Origin: Rubrobacter taiwanensis
GTDB lineage: Bacteria > Actinomycetota > Rubrobacteria > Rubrobacterales > Rubrobacteraceae
Direction of reading: 5' to 3'
DNA: 64,000 nucleotides
NCBI RefSeq assembly: GCF_004337705.1
Contig: NZ_SKBU01000001.1
Span: 96,703-160,702, forward strand
Shown: piece by piece, positions 16,381 to 24,904 of the stretch
Layout: the number at the start of each line of letters is the position of its first letter
Numbering within the stretch: the stretch's first letter is position 1
Program-made: the position numbers and the translations under genes
Notes under the pieces: generated by a model
The model's input: only the letters and a program-made list of their open reading frames with translations
The model's database searches: none
Told to the model about the DNA's origin: nothing

Positions 16381-17058
16381 TTGGAGGAACTGAAGCGCAA
16401 CGCGGCCTGCAAGGCCGTCGAGGAGTACGTCAAGAGCGGCATGGTGGTCGGACTGGGCACGGGCACCACGGCCTCCTGGGTGATCCGGCACCTCGGAGAG
16501 CTCCTTGCCCGCGGCGAACTGCAGAACATCCGGGGCATCTCCACCTCCCACCGCTCAACCTCCCTGGCCCTCGAGTCGGGCATCCCCCTCGTCACGCTCA
16601 CCGAAGCCCGCCCGGATCTGACCATAGACGGGGCGGACGAGATCTCGCCGGACCTCGACCTCGTCAAAGGACGCGGCGGAGCCCTGCTGCGGGAGAAGAT
16701 AGTAGCAGCCGCCAGCGACGCCCTCATAGTGGTCGCCGACGAGACCAAGCTCTTCGAGCAGCTCGGACATACCCGGCTCCCGGTAGAGGTGGAGCCGTTC
16801 GGCTGGGAAACCACCCTGGAAGCCCTGTCCTCCCTGGGCAGCGAACCCGAACTCCGCACCCTCGCCGGAGAGCCCGTCAGAACCGACGGCAACCACTACA
16901 CGATAGACTGCGCCTTCGGCCTCATCGAAGACCCGGCCGCCCTGGAAGCGGAGATAAAACGTATCCCAGGCGCCCTGGAATGCGGCCTCTTCGTGAACAT
17001 GGCCCGCGCCGCCGTGATCGGCAGCCGGGAGGGAACCCGCATCCTGAAACCGAGATAG
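16381..17058 (+). CDS. rpiA: Ribose-5-phosphate isomerase A
   Basis: It interconverts ribose 5-phosphate and ribulose 5-phosphate in the pentose-phosphate pathway. The 225-residue product carries the family motifs GLGTGTTASW (phosphate loop), TIDGADEI, KGRGGALLREK and the conserved ADETK segment. It begins at TTG 16381, two bases after the csp stop, so the two are cotranscribed. Length and all motifs are normal. Confidence 0.95.
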   Translation: MEELKRNAACKAVEEYVKSGMVVGLGTGTTASWVIRHLGELLARGELQNIRGISTSHRSTSLALESGIPLVTLTEARPDLTIDGADEISPDLDLVKGRGGALLREKIVAAASDALIVVADETKLFEQLGHTRLPVEVEPFGWETTLEALSSLGSEPELRTLAGEPVRTDGNHYTIDCAFGLIEDPAALEAEIKRIPGALECGLFVNMARAAVIGSREGTRILKPR

Positions 17059-17062
17059 CGCC

Positions 17063-17329
17063 CTACCCCTCGACCCGAACCCCGAACCCGGCCCGCGGAC
17101 CGCTCTTCCGACCCCCCTTCTCCCGCTCTACCACCAGCTTGTAGATGTGGCCGTACTCCACATACACAACGGCCTTCCCATCCTCCATCTCCACCCTGAG
17201 ATACTCGTCCTCCAGCGATACCTCAAACCCCGGCTCGATAACGAACGTGTCCCGCCGGTCCCAGATGACCAGATTCGCCTCCTGCTCCCGCGCCTCTCCC
17301 AGCGCCCGCTCCACGATCTCTCTCCTCAT
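17063..17329 (-). CDS. Small uncharacterised protein, 88 residues
   Basis: I do not recognise this family. The product begins with a basic/acidic helix, followed by alternating hydrophobic and charged residues (LRVEMEDGKAVVYVEYGHIYKLVV) that suggest a small beta-barrel, and ends in a basic tail. The ATG at 17329 is preceded by GGAG. It is convergent with rpiA (4-base gap) and divergent from the metal transporter operon. Confidence 0.65.
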   Translation of the reverse strand: MRREIVERALGEAREQEANLVIWDRRDTFVIEPGFEVSLEDEYLRVEMEDGKAVVYVEYGHIYKLVVEREKGGRKSGPRAGFGVRVEG

Positions 17330-17439
17330 GACTCACACTCCTGATGGTGGCGGTCTTATGAAAACTCCAGCAGTTCTCCCCCGCCATTTTACTCGACGCG
17401 CAAACCAGGCGACCCGCAGAGATTTTAGACCTCCCAACC

Positions 17440-17468
17440 TTGTATTTGAGATCTGCCACAGGTATATT
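17440..17468 (+). promoter_or_regulatory. Promoter of the metal-transport operon
   Basis: TTGTAT (17440-17445) and TATATT (17463-17468) are 17 bases apart. The predicted start at 17475 is the A of an in-frame ATG, so the mRNA may be leaderless. The palindrome at 17467-17484 covers the start site. Confidence 0.7.
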
Positions 17469-17484
17469 TTAGCCATGGCTAAAA
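17467..17484. promoter_or_regulatory. 18-bp perfect palindrome, likely DtxR/MntR-family operator
   Basis: TTTTAGCCATGGCTAAAA is its own reverse complement. It overlaps the end of the -10 box and the predicted start site of a Mn/Zn-type ABC importer, a position where a bound repressor would block RNA polymerase. The TTAGcc..ggCTAA form resembles DtxR/IdeR/MntR operators as I know them. No dtxR-type gene is in the window. Confidence 0.75.
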
Positions 17485-18458
17485 AGTACGCGTATCGGAT
17501 GGGGGTATCTATGGCATCTATTGGGGCGAGGTTGCGGTGGTTCTTTCTGGCGTTAACGGTGGTTGTAGCGCTGGCTCTGGCTGTGGGGTGTGGTGGGGAC
17601 GGGGAGGCTGGGGCTTCTGAGGAGGGCCTCCGGGTTACGACGACGACGACCATGATCACGGACCTTGTGGAGAGGATTGGGGGCGATCGGGTAGAGGTGA
17701 CCGGGCTCATGGGGCCGGGGGTGGATCCGCACCTCTACCGGGCCAGCCAGAGCGACGTGGAGGCGCTCGCTGAGGCGGACGTGGTCTTCTACAACGGGCT
17801 CTTTCTGGAGGGCCGGATGCAGGATGTCCTGATCCGCACCGGCCAGCAGACCCCGACCGTGCAGGTCACCGGCGCCATTCCGGAGGGGCGGCTATTGGAG
17901 AGTGAGGAGTACGAGGGGCAGTACGATCCGCACGTCTGGTTCGACGTGGAGCTGTGGGCGATGACCGTGGATCCGGTGGTGGAGAAGCTCTCCGAGCTGG
18001 ATCCGGAGAACGCGTCCTTCTATGAGCAGAACGGCGAGGCGTACAAGCGCGAGCTTGCGGAGCTGGATAGCTGGGTTCGGGAGCAGATAGAGACCATCCC
18101 TGCCGAGCGGCGGGTTCTCGTGACCGCTCACGACGCGTTCCGGTACTTCGGCCGGGCGTACGGCATTGAGGTCCGGGGCATCCAGGGCATCAGCACCGAG
18201 GTCGAGGCCGGGGCCCGGGACATTCAGGAGGTCGCGGAGTTTGTGGCCGAGAACGAGATACCGGCCATCTTCGTCGAGGGCAGCGTGCCGCCGCAGAACA
18301 TAGAGGCCGTGCAGGCCGCCGCACGCGACCGGGGCTGGGAGGTCGAGATCGGCGGGGAGCTCTTCTCCGACGCCATGGGCGAGCCCGGCACCGAGGAGGG
18401 GACCTACGTCGGCATGGTCCGGCACAACGTGAACGCCATCGTGGAGGCGCTGGCGTGA
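17475..18458 (+). CDS. Metal ABC transporter substrate-binding lipoprotein (TroA/MntA/ZnuA class)
   Basis: This cluster A-I binding protein of 327 residues has a lipoprotein signal ending AVG-C. Candidate metal ligands are His in VDPHLYRAS, His in YDPHVWFDVE, His in VTAHDAFRYF and an acidic residue near FVEGSVPPQN. There is no His-rich loop between the lobes, which argues mildly for Mn/Fe over Zn. The start at ATG 17475 assumes a leaderless transcript; ATG 17511, with GGGGG upstream, is an alternative that gives a more usual signal peptide. Its stop overlaps the ATPase start (GTGA). Confidence 0.9.
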   Translation: MAKKYAYRMGVSMASIGARLRWFFLALTVVVALALAVGCGGDGEAGASEEGLRVTTTTTMITDLVERIGGDRVEVTGLMGPGVDPHLYRASQSDVEALAEADVVFYNGLFLEGRMQDVLIRTGQQTPTVQVTGAIPEGRLLESEEYEGQYDPHVWFDVELWAMTVDPVVEKLSELDPENASFYEQNGEAYKRELAELDSWVREQIETIPAERRVLVTAHDAFRYFGRAYGIEVRGIQGISTEVEAGARDIQEVAEFVAENEIPAIFVEGSVPPQNIEAVQAAARDRGWEVEIGGELFSDAMGEPGTEEGTYVGMVRHNVNAIVEALA

Positions 18459-19219
18459 TCCACCTGAAGGAGACCGAGGCGCCTCCGGGCGCCTTCCCGC
18501 TGGAGGTTAGGGGGCTCACCGCCGCCTACCGGGAGAAGCCCGTCCTCTGGGATGTGAGCTTCACCATCCCGGAGGGACAGCTCGTCGGGGTAGTGGGGCC
18601 CAACGGCGCGGGCAAGACCACGCTGCTGAAGGTCGTGATGGGCGTGATGCGTCCGGCCGCCGGCCGGGCGCTCGTCTTCGGGCGGCCCTTCGAGAAGGCC
18701 CGCCGGTGGGTCGGATACGTGCCGCAGCGCGGGAGCGTGGACTGGGACTTCCCGACCGACGCGCTCGACGTGGTCATGATGGGGCTCTACGGGCGGCTCG
18801 GCTGGCTCCGCCGCCCCGGGCGGCGCGAGCGGGAGATTGCGCTGCAGTGTTTGGAGAAGGTGGGCATGAGCGAGTTCGCCCGCCGGCAGATCTCGCAGCT
18901 CTCCGGCGGCCAGCAGCAGCGGGTCTTCCTGGCCCGGGCGCTGGCGCAGGACGCCCGGCTCTACCTCATGGACGAGCCCTTCGCCGGCGTGGACTACAGG
19001 ACCGAGCGGGCCATCGTGGCGCTTTTGCGGGAGCTCAAAGAGCGGGGCCGGACGGTGGTCTGTGTCCACCACGACCTCTCCACCGTGACCGAGTACTTCG
19101 ACCGGGTCGTGCTTCTGAACGGCCGGCTCATCGCCGAGGGACCGGTTCAGGAGGTCTTCACACGCGAGAACGTGGAGGCCGCCTATGGGGGGAGCGTGGC
19201 TTTCGCGGGAGGCGGGTAG
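18455..19219 (+). CDS. Metal ABC transporter ATP-binding protein
   Basis: The 254-residue protein has Walker A GPNGAGKTT, the segment YVPQRGSVDWDFP (typical of Mn/Zn importers, with SVDWDFP between Q-loop and signature), signature LSGGQQQRVFLARAL, Walker B LYLMDEPFAGVD and switch His VHHDLSTV. GTG 18455 overlaps the binding-protein stop, and the TAG stop overlaps the next GTG by one base. Confidence 0.94.
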   Translation: MIHLKETEAPPGAFPLEVRGLTAAYREKPVLWDVSFTIPEGQLVGVVGPNGAGKTTLLKVVMGVMRPAAGRALVFGRPFEKARRWVGYVPQRGSVDWDFPTDALDVVMMGLYGRLGWLRRPGRREREIALQCLEKVGMSEFARRQISQLSGGQQQRVFLARALAQDARLYLMDEPFAGVDYRTERAIVALLRELKERGRTVVCVHHDLSTVTEYFDRVVLLNGRLIAEGPVQEVFTRENVEAAYGGSVAFAGGG

Positions 19220-20115
19220 TGCCGGAGATCCTGCACGAGCTCGTCTTCGACTACACCATCCGTAACGTCGCTCTGGGCTCGGCGATTCTGGGCGTGGCGG
19301 GCGGGGTGCTGGGCTGCTTCGCCGTGCTGCGCCGGCAGAGCCTGATGGGCGATGCGCTGGCGCACGCCACCCTGCCCGGGGTGTGCGTGGCTTTCATGCT
19401 TTCAGGATCGAGGGCCTCCGTCTGGCTGCTTCTGGGGGCTGCGGTCTCGGCCTGGATCGGGGCGCTGGTCATACTCGCCATCGTGCGCGGCACCCGGATA
19501 AAGCAGGACGCGGCCCTCGGGATAGTCCTCTCCGTCTTCTTCGGGGCCGGGGTCGTGCTGCTGACCGCGATCGCGCGCAGCGGGGCTGCCGGGCAGAGCG
19601 GTCTGGACCGGTTCCTCTTCGGGCAGGCTGCGAGCCTCATCTGGCCCGATGTGGTCACGATGGGGGCTCTGGCGGGGGCGGCTCTGCTGGCCGTGGCGGT
19701 CCTCTTCAAGGAGTTCAAGCTGCTCGCCTTCGATCCCGCGTTCGCGGCCAGCCTCGGCTACCCGGTGCGGGTGCTGGATGTGCTGCTCACCTCGCTCATC
19801 GTGGTGGCCGTGATCGTGGGCATCCAGGCCGTCGGGGTCGTGCTGGTCGTCGCCCTGCTCATCATCCCAGCCGCCTCCGCCCGGCAGTGGACCGACCGGC
19901 TCTCCGTAATGGTCCTGATCTCCGCGCTCTTCGGCGCGGCGAGCGGCGTGGCGGGCGCACTCATCAGCGCCTCGGGCGCGAACCTGCCCACCGGCCCGCT
20001 CATCGTGCTCGTCGCGACCGGCATCTTCCTCCTCTCGCTGGTCACGGGGAGGCGGCGCGGTCTTCTCTGGAGCTTCCTGCGCGATCGGCGGGCTGCACCG
20101 GAGGGGTTGCGGTGA
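19219..20115 (+). CDS. Metal ABC transporter permease, first
   Basis: This ABC-3 family permease has 298 residues with eight to nine helices. Typical sequences are LGCFAVLRRQSLMGDALAHATLPG near the N-terminus and FKEFKLLAFDPAFAASLGYP in the coupling region. GTG 19219 is used because it shares a base with the ATPase stop. It should pair with the following permease, as in TroCD or SitCD systems. Confidence 0.93.
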   Translation: MPEILHELVFDYTIRNVALGSAILGVAGGVLGCFAVLRRQSLMGDALAHATLPGVCVAFMLSGSRASVWLLLGAAVSAWIGALVILAIVRGTRIKQDAALGIVLSVFFGAGVVLLTAIARSGAAGQSGLDRFLFGQAASLIWPDVVTMGALAGAALLAVAVLFKEFKLLAFDPAFAASLGYPVRVLDVLLTSLIVVAVIVGIQAVGVVLVVALLIIPAASARQWTDRLSVMVLISALFGAASGVAGALISASGANLPTGPLIVLVATGIFLLSLVTGRRRGLLWSFLRDRRAAPEGLR

Positions 20116-21230
20116 GCGCGGACCTCGTGATCATCGTGACCGGCATACTGGTCGCCGTGCCCTGCGCGCTGCTGGGGACGCTGCTGGTGCTGCGGCAGAT
20201 GGCGATGGTGGGGGACGCCATAAGCCACGCCGTGCTGCCCGGCATAGTCCTTGCGTTCTTCATCTCCGGGTCGTTGGGACCGCTCACCGCGCTGGCGGGG
20301 GCCGGGGTCTTCGGGGTGCTAACGGCCGTGCTCATACAGGCCCTGCGGGACACCGGACGGGTGAGGGAAGACTCCTCCATCGGGATCGTGTTCACGGCTC
20401 TGTTCGCGCTGGGGGTCTTCCTGATCTCCAAGTTCGCCTCCAGCGTGCATCTGGATCTGGAGCACGTTCTCTACGGCGAGATCGCCTACGCTCCCATAAA
20501 CCCGCTCGTCGTCGGCGGCACCTACCTGGGGCCGCGCACCTTCTGGACGCTCGGGATAGTGACCGTGCTGGCCGCCGGACTTGTGCTCGCGCTGTATAAG
20601 GAGCTGAAGGTCTCCACCTTCGACCCGGCCCTCGCCACGGCCCTTGGGCTCTCCCCGGCGCTCGTTCACTACCTGCTCATGGGGGCGGTCTCGGTGACCG
20701 TGGTCGGGGCCTTCGACGCCGTCGGCGCGATACTGGTCGTGGCGTTTCTCATCGTACCGCCCGCCGCGGCCTACCTCGTGACCGAGCGGCTCTCGCACAT
20801 GATGCTCGTGGCCGTGCTGCTCGGGACGGTCTCGGCGGTCGCAGGCTACTATCTGGCGGCGGCGCTCGACGTCGCCATCGCCGGAGCGATGACCGTGGTG
20901 GCCGGAGGGCTCTTCGCGCTCGCCGCCCTCCTCTCACCCGCACACGGCTTGCTGGCCCACGCCGCGCGCCGCTACCGCAGCCGGCGCGCCTTCGCCCGGG
21001 AGCTGGTCCTGGCCCGTCTCGCCGCCCTGGGCGGCTCCGCTCCGGAAGAAGAGCTGGCCCGCGCGCTGGGCTGGGAGCGCCGGGAGCTCGCCCGGACGCT
21101 CCGGAGCGCCGCGCGCGGCGGGCTGGTGGAGACCGCCGGGGGCGAGGTCAGAGTTCGGCGCGCTCGAAGCGGCGCAGGGCGAGAAAGACGAAGAGGGCGC
21201 TCCACAGCGCGGTGGCCGGGATGGAGATGA
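20112..21230 (+). CDS. Metal ABC transporter permease, second, with C-terminal winged-helix-like domain
   Basis: The first 285 residues are an ABC-3 permease (LRQMAMVGDAISHAVLPG; YKELKVSTFDPALATALGLS). A cytoplasmic tail of about 65 residues then reads like a winged helix (ELVLARLAALGGSAPEEELARALGWERRELARTLRSAARGGLVE), an add-on seen in some actinobacterial and Deinococcus metal permeases. The last 25 residues are Arg-rich and lie antisense to the convergent ABC-2 gene, overlapping it by 83 bases. They look like read-through after loss of an earlier stop. GTG 20112 overlaps the upstream stop. Confidence 0.88.
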   Translation: MSADLVIIVTGILVAVPCALLGTLLVLRQMAMVGDAISHAVLPGIVLAFFISGSLGPLTALAGAGVFGVLTAVLIQALRDTGRVREDSSIGIVFTALFALGVFLISKFASSVHLDLEHVLYGEIAYAPINPLVVGGTYLGPRTFWTLGIVTVLAAGLVLALYKELKVSTFDPALATALGLSPALVHYLLMGAVSVTVVGAFDAVGAILVVAFLIVPPAAAYLVTERLSHMMLVAVLLGTVSAVAGYYLAAALDVAIAGAMTVVAGGLFALAALLSPAHGLLAHAARRYRSRRAFARELVLARLAALGGSAPEEELARALGWERRELARTLRSAARGGLVETAGGEVRVRRARSGAGRERRRGRSTARWPGWR

Positions 21231-21978
21231 TGCCGTACGTGGGGATAAATCCGTCCACCACCAGATAGAAGCCGGACTGGAAGAAGAGCCAGGGGAAGGC
21301 TGCCGTCAGCCAGGGGGCGTAGTTGGCGATCATGAACCCGGCGACCATGAACCCGAAGACGCAACCGGCCAGCGGCCCCCGGCTCTCGAAGACGGTGCCG
21401 AGGAAGAGGGAGAGGGACAGATAGAAGAAGAGCCCCAGCGCGAGAATGCCGAAGCCCGCGAGGAAGCGCAGCGGCGGCTGGGGGAGCGTGGAGATGCCCG
21501 CGCACAGGACGTAGAAGACGATCGCCGGGAAGAGCAGCGTGACCGTCAGCAGCCACCGGTAGTGGACCACGAGCTTGGCCAGCACGAAGGCCCGGCGCGA
21601 GGCCGGCTTCGAGAGGATCCACGGCGCGGTGCCGAGCTGTTTTTCACCGATGATCGCCCCCTGCGTCTTTGCGACCACGGCGATGACCGAGGCCACCGAG
21701 CCGAGGACGAAGAACATGAGGGCTCCGGCACGGTTTATATCTGCCGGGGAGTACGTCGGCTCCATCTCGCCCCGGATGAAGGCCACGGCGGCGGAGATGA
21801 GGGCGACTATGAGCATCCAGATCGCTCCGTGCGCGATGAGCGCCGGTCCCCGCTTCCACTCCAGGTTCTCCTTCTCGATGAGGTTCCGGAAGCCGTTCAG
21901 AGGCTCGTTCGCCGGCCTGAGAGCCGCGGAGTCCGCCGTCTCTCCCCGCAGGGTCTCTGCACGCTCGCTAGCTTCCAC
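21148..21978 (-). CDS. ABC-2 type exporter permease
   Basis: The 276-residue protein has six predicted helices in the ABC-2 arrangement: a cytoplasmic N-terminal helix (NEPLNGFRNLIEKENLEWKR), then a long first loop with KTQGAIIGEKQLGTAPWILSKP. It starts at GTG 21978, inside the end of the ATPase gene (11-base overlap). The substrate is unknown; such pairs export drugs, lipids or peptides. Confidence 0.87.
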   Translation of the reverse strand: MEASERAETLRGETADSAALRPANEPLNGFRNLIEKENLEWKRGPALIAHGAIWMLIVALISAAVAFIRGEMEPTYSPADINRAGALMFFVLGSVASVIAVVAKTQGAIIGEKQLGTAPWILSKPASRRAFVLAKLVVHYRWLLTVTLLFPAIVFYVLCAGISTLPQPPLRFLAGFGILALGLFFYLSLSLFLGTVFESRGPLAGCVFGFMVAGFMIANYAPWLTAAFPWLFFQSGFYLVVDGFIPTYGIISIPATALWSALFVFLALRRFERAEL

Positions 21979-22990
21979 CGTCCCTCTCTATCAGGTTGAA
22001 GAAAGCGTCCTCCAGTCTCTGCCGCCTCTTGCCGAAGCTTAACACCCTGACGCCCCGGCCCGCGAGTATGAGCCGCAGCAGCTCCTCCTCGGCCGCTGCC
22101 TCGTCGGTCGTGCTTACCACCCAGCCGTGCTCGCCGCCCGGTCCCGGAGACTCCTCGAGCGCGGAGACCCACTCCCGGGAGCGGACCCGCTCCCGCGCCT
22201 CTCCGAGAGCCTTCTCGGAGACGCTCTTCAGGATCAGCTCGAAGACGGCGGTCCCGGCTCCTCCGGCCGTGAGGAGCTCTTCTATTGGGGCCTGGGCCAG
22301 GAGCCTGCCGTTCCGCAGCACGGCCACCGAATCCGAGACGCGCTGCACATCATCGAGGATGTGGGTGGAGTAGAAGATCGTGGTCCCCCGCTCGTCGCGC
22401 AGCCGCTCCATGATCTCGAGCACGTCCCGCCGGCCCATCGGGTCGAGAGAGGCGGCGGGCTCGTCGAGGATGAGGAGCTCGGGGTCGTTGATCTGGGCCT
22501 GCGCCAGCCCGAGCCGCTGCAGCTCTCCTCCGGAGAAACCCTTTATCTGGCGGTCTGCCCGGTCCGAGAGTCCGACGAGATCTAGCGACTCCCCAACGCG
22601 GCGCTCGATAGCCTCCTCCGGGCCGGAGTAGAAGAAACGGGCGGCGAACCGGAGCGTCTCGCGGGCCGTCATGTAGCCGTAATAGCGCGGGTCCTGTGCG
22701 AGGTAGCCGACCCTCCGGCGGATCTCGAAGCTCTCCCTGACGATGTCCTTCCCGAAGACCGACCCGGAGCCCGAGCTCGGGCGTGCCAGGCCCAGGAGCA
22801 GCTTCATGGTCGTGGTCTTGCCCGCTCCGTTCGGACCGAGGAAGCCGAAGATGGAGTTCCTGCGCACGCTGAGGTCGAGCTCCTTCAACGCCACCACCGG
22901 TCCGTAGGTCTTCGTGAGCCCCCTCGTCTCGATGACGAGGGGTTCCGGCCGGGAGTCGGAGGCCCGCCTGTGATCCCTTGAAGTCTTCAT
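21968..22990 (-). CDS. ABC-2 exporter ATP-binding protein
   Basis: The 340-residue protein has Walker A GPNGAGKTT, signature FSGGELQRLGLAQA, Walker B LLILDEPAASLD and the switch His STHILDDV. The last 100 residues form the variable C-terminal domain common in drug-resistance type ATPases. ATG 22990 gives the normal N-terminus; a TATAAT box at 23008-23003 lies 12 bases upstream, so the leader would be about six bases and lack a usable ribosome site. A longer reading from 23047 would cross that promoter. Confidence 0.9.
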   Translation of the reverse strand: MKTSRDHRRASDSRPEPLVIETRGLTKTYGPVVALKELDLSVRRNSIFGFLGPNGAGKTTTMKLLLGLARPSSGSGSVFGKDIVRESFEIRRRVGYLAQDPRYYGYMTARETLRFAARFFYSGPEEAIERRVGESLDLVGLSDRADRQIKGFSGGELQRLGLAQAQINDPELLILDEPAASLDPMGRRDVLEIMERLRDERGTTIFYSTHILDDVQRVSDSVAVLRNGRLLAQAPIEELLTAGGAGTAVFELILKSVSEKALGEARERVRSREWVSALEESPGPGGEHGWVVSTTDEAAAEEELLRLILAGRGVRVLSFGKRRQRLEDAFFNLIERDGGS

Positions 22991-23088
22991 GCTCCGGGCG
23001 AGATTATATAAGCGGTCGGGGCGACCGGGGCGTAAACCCGTTCCCAAAACCCGTCCGGAGCGGCTAGAATGAACGCCCGCCGGTCGTA

Positions 23089-23637
23089 ATGAGGACAGAA
23101 GACAGAGGTGGCTTGAAGGGCGTAGCTCGTACCGTCCGGGACGTCGATCGCCGGTTATTCAATCTGCTGTTCCGCGTAAAGTGGACCCCGCTCACGCCCG
23201 TCATGAAGTGGGCGACGCGGCTGGGGACGGCCGGGTTCGTCTGGGGTGTTACGGCGGGGGTGGCCTTCCTCTTCTCCGGGCCGCGGCTCGTTAACCTGCT
23301 GGTGCCCTGGTTCGCCATAGCGCTCTCCTGGCTCATCGCCGAGGGGTCGAAGTACCTCTTCAACCGGGCACGCCCCTTCCTCAAGAACACCGAGATAGAG
23401 CCCCTCATCCGCACGCCCAGCTCCAGCTCGTTCCCCTCCGGGCACTCGGCCACCGCCGCCGCGGGGGCCATCACGCTCTCGATCCTCTATCCCCTCTGGG
23501 CGCCGCTCTTCCTGCCGGGCGGGCTTATCATAGCCTTCTCCCGCATCTACCTCGGCGTCCACTACCCGCTGGACGTGCTGGCCGGGGCGCTCATCGGGGC
23601 TGCGGTCGCTGCGGTCCTGCTCCTGATCTTTGCGTGA
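23089..23637 (+). CDS. PAP2-family membrane phosphatase
   Basis: The 182-residue protein has five or six helices and the three phosphatase motifs: KYLFNRARP, PSGHS and SRIYLGVHYPLD. Family members dephosphorylate undecaprenyl diphosphate or phosphatidate in the membrane. A TAGAAT box at 23065-23070 would give a 12-base leader. The charged N-terminus before the first helix is cytoplasmic. Confidence 0.92.
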   Translation: MRTEDRGGLKGVARTVRDVDRRLFNLLFRVKWTPLTPVMKWATRLGTAGFVWGVTAGVAFLFSGPRLVNLLVPWFAIALSWLIAEGSKYLFNRARPFLKNTEIEPLIRTPSSSSFPSGHSATAAAGAITLSILYPLWAPLFLPGGLIIAFSRIYLGVHYPLDVLAGALIGAAVAAVLLLIFA

Positions 23638-23640
23638 TGC

Positions 23641-23670
23641 TTGCCGGAGGCCGGGCCGGAACGATATAAA
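23641..23670 (+). promoter_or_regulatory. Promoter of the 174-residue protein gene
   Basis: TTGCCG (23641-23646) and TATAAA (23665-23670) are 18 bases apart, the same -35 and spacing as the chorismate mutase promoter. The start near 23677 leaves a six-base leader. Confidence 0.65.
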
Positions 23671-23682
23671 ACTTAAGGTGCA

Positions 23683-24207
23683 ATGAGCGTAGCAGGCTAT
23701 TACACGCTGGGAGCGCTGGTCCGGGATCTCGGGTCTCTTAAGGCGCTTGAGGAGCGGCTGGAACCGGACGGCCCGGTAGTGCTCGTGCGCCGCCGGGACC
23801 GGCGGGTGGTGGAGGCTACCCTGCCCGGAGCCCGGGTCGCGAAGGTCGAGGGCAGCCTCTCCCGCATGCAGTGGATCGAGTTCGGGAGCATGTACTTCGC
23901 CGCTTCGGCCGCTATCTTCCTGATCGGTGCGATCCACCCGATGACCGGAATAGTGGTGCAGGCGCTCCTCACCGTCGGCTGCCTCACCGGGCTCTTCCTC
24001 TACCACCGCAGACCCCGGCTGCGGCAGAAGCTCACTGCCATGGCACTGCCGGACGGGATCATCGACGAGTGGGAGGCGCGCTTCGGGACCTCCTTCGCCG
24101 TGGCCCTGGTCACCGTGCCCGGAGAGAGATTCGAGGACGCCCAGGAGGCCTTTCTCGAAGACGGCCTCGAAGAGCCGTTCGCCATGAACCGGCGGCTGGT
24201 CCTGTAG
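23683..24207 (+). CDS. Uncharacterised two-helix membrane protein, 174 residues
   Basis: I do not recognise this family. The N-terminal 60 residues look soluble (YYTLGALVRDLGSL...VVLVRRRD). Two membrane helices follow at about 68-87 and 90-107, then a soluble C-terminal part with VALVTVPGERFEDAQEAFLEDG. It is a single gene behind its own near-leaderless promoter, convergent with the Rieske gene. Confidence 0.7.
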   Translation: MSVAGYYTLGALVRDLGSLKALEERLEPDGPVVLVRRRDRRVVEATLPGARVAKVEGSLSRMQWIEFGSMYFAASAAIFLIGAIHPMTGIVVQALLTVGCLTGLFLYHRRPRLRQKLTAMALPDGIIDEWEARFGTSFAVALVTVPGERFEDAQEAFLEDGLEEPFAMNRRLVL

Positions 24208-24250
24208 CCGGACCGCTCCGGGGACCGGGATGCTGCGCTCCTTACCTCGC

Positions 24251-24751
24251 CTAATCCCTGAATATCCGGCCGTCCCGGATCCTGATCGGCAGCCGTGGCA
24301 GCGGTTCCCGGGCGGGACCGGAGACTGCCTCGCCGCTTGCGGCGTCGAAAACGGAGTTGTGACAGGGACAGACGAGATACCGGCCGCGCCGGAGATCTTC
24401 TGAGACGGTACACCCTTGGTGCGTGCACTCTGCGGAGTAGGCCGCCAGCTCTCCTCGTTGCGTCCGCGCCAGCACGTAGGGTTCTCCCGTCTCAGCGTCG
24501 GTGAAGATGAGGGCGGAGCCCGGTGCGATCTCGTCTTCGCGGGCGATGGCCTCTCCGCTCCCTACTATCGGTTCCCCGCTGCCTCCTCCGCAGGCCGTCA
24601 GCGCCGGCGCGGCGGCCGCACCCAGCCCCAGGGCCGCTCCGAGCCGCACGAACTTTGCGCGGGAGATCTTCCCACCCGGAGTGCTACCCCTTCCCTTTAT
24701 CGTTTTTGTCTCGTGTCCCCTCCGCTCGCCGGTCCCTCCGGTGCCGCTCAT
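24251..24751 (-). CDS. Rieske [2Fe-2S] lipoprotein
   Basis: The 166-residue protein has both Rieske boxes, CTHQGC and CPCHNSVFD, binding one 2Fe-2S cluster through two Cys and two His. A signal segment (FVRLGAALGLGAAAAP) ends with lipobox LTA-C. The N-terminus SRAKFVRL is Tat-like but lacks the twin Arg. The start at ATG 24751 follows GAGGAGG. There are no cytochrome b or oxidase genes nearby, so it is a solitary electron-transfer lipoprotein rather than part of a visible bc complex. Confidence 0.92.
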   Translation of the reverse strand: MSGTGGTGERRGHETKTIKGRGSTPGGKISRAKFVRLGAALGLGAAAAPALTACGGGSGEPIVGSGEAIAREDEIAPGSALIFTDAETGEPYVLARTQRGELAAYSAECTHQGCTVSEDLRRGRYLVCPCHNSVFDAASGEAVSGPAREPLPRLPIRIRDGRIFRD

Positions 24752-24904
24752 TGCCGGATACCTCCTCTGTTCGCTCGCCTCTTGCAGGAATGGACCCTAC
24801 GGCTGAACCGGTCGCAGAGGCATCGGCCGGAAGGCGGATTCGGGTGGTTCATCCGGGTTCATTCGCGGCTGAGAGTGGTGATTCACGCCGCCAGGGGAGG
24901 CCGG

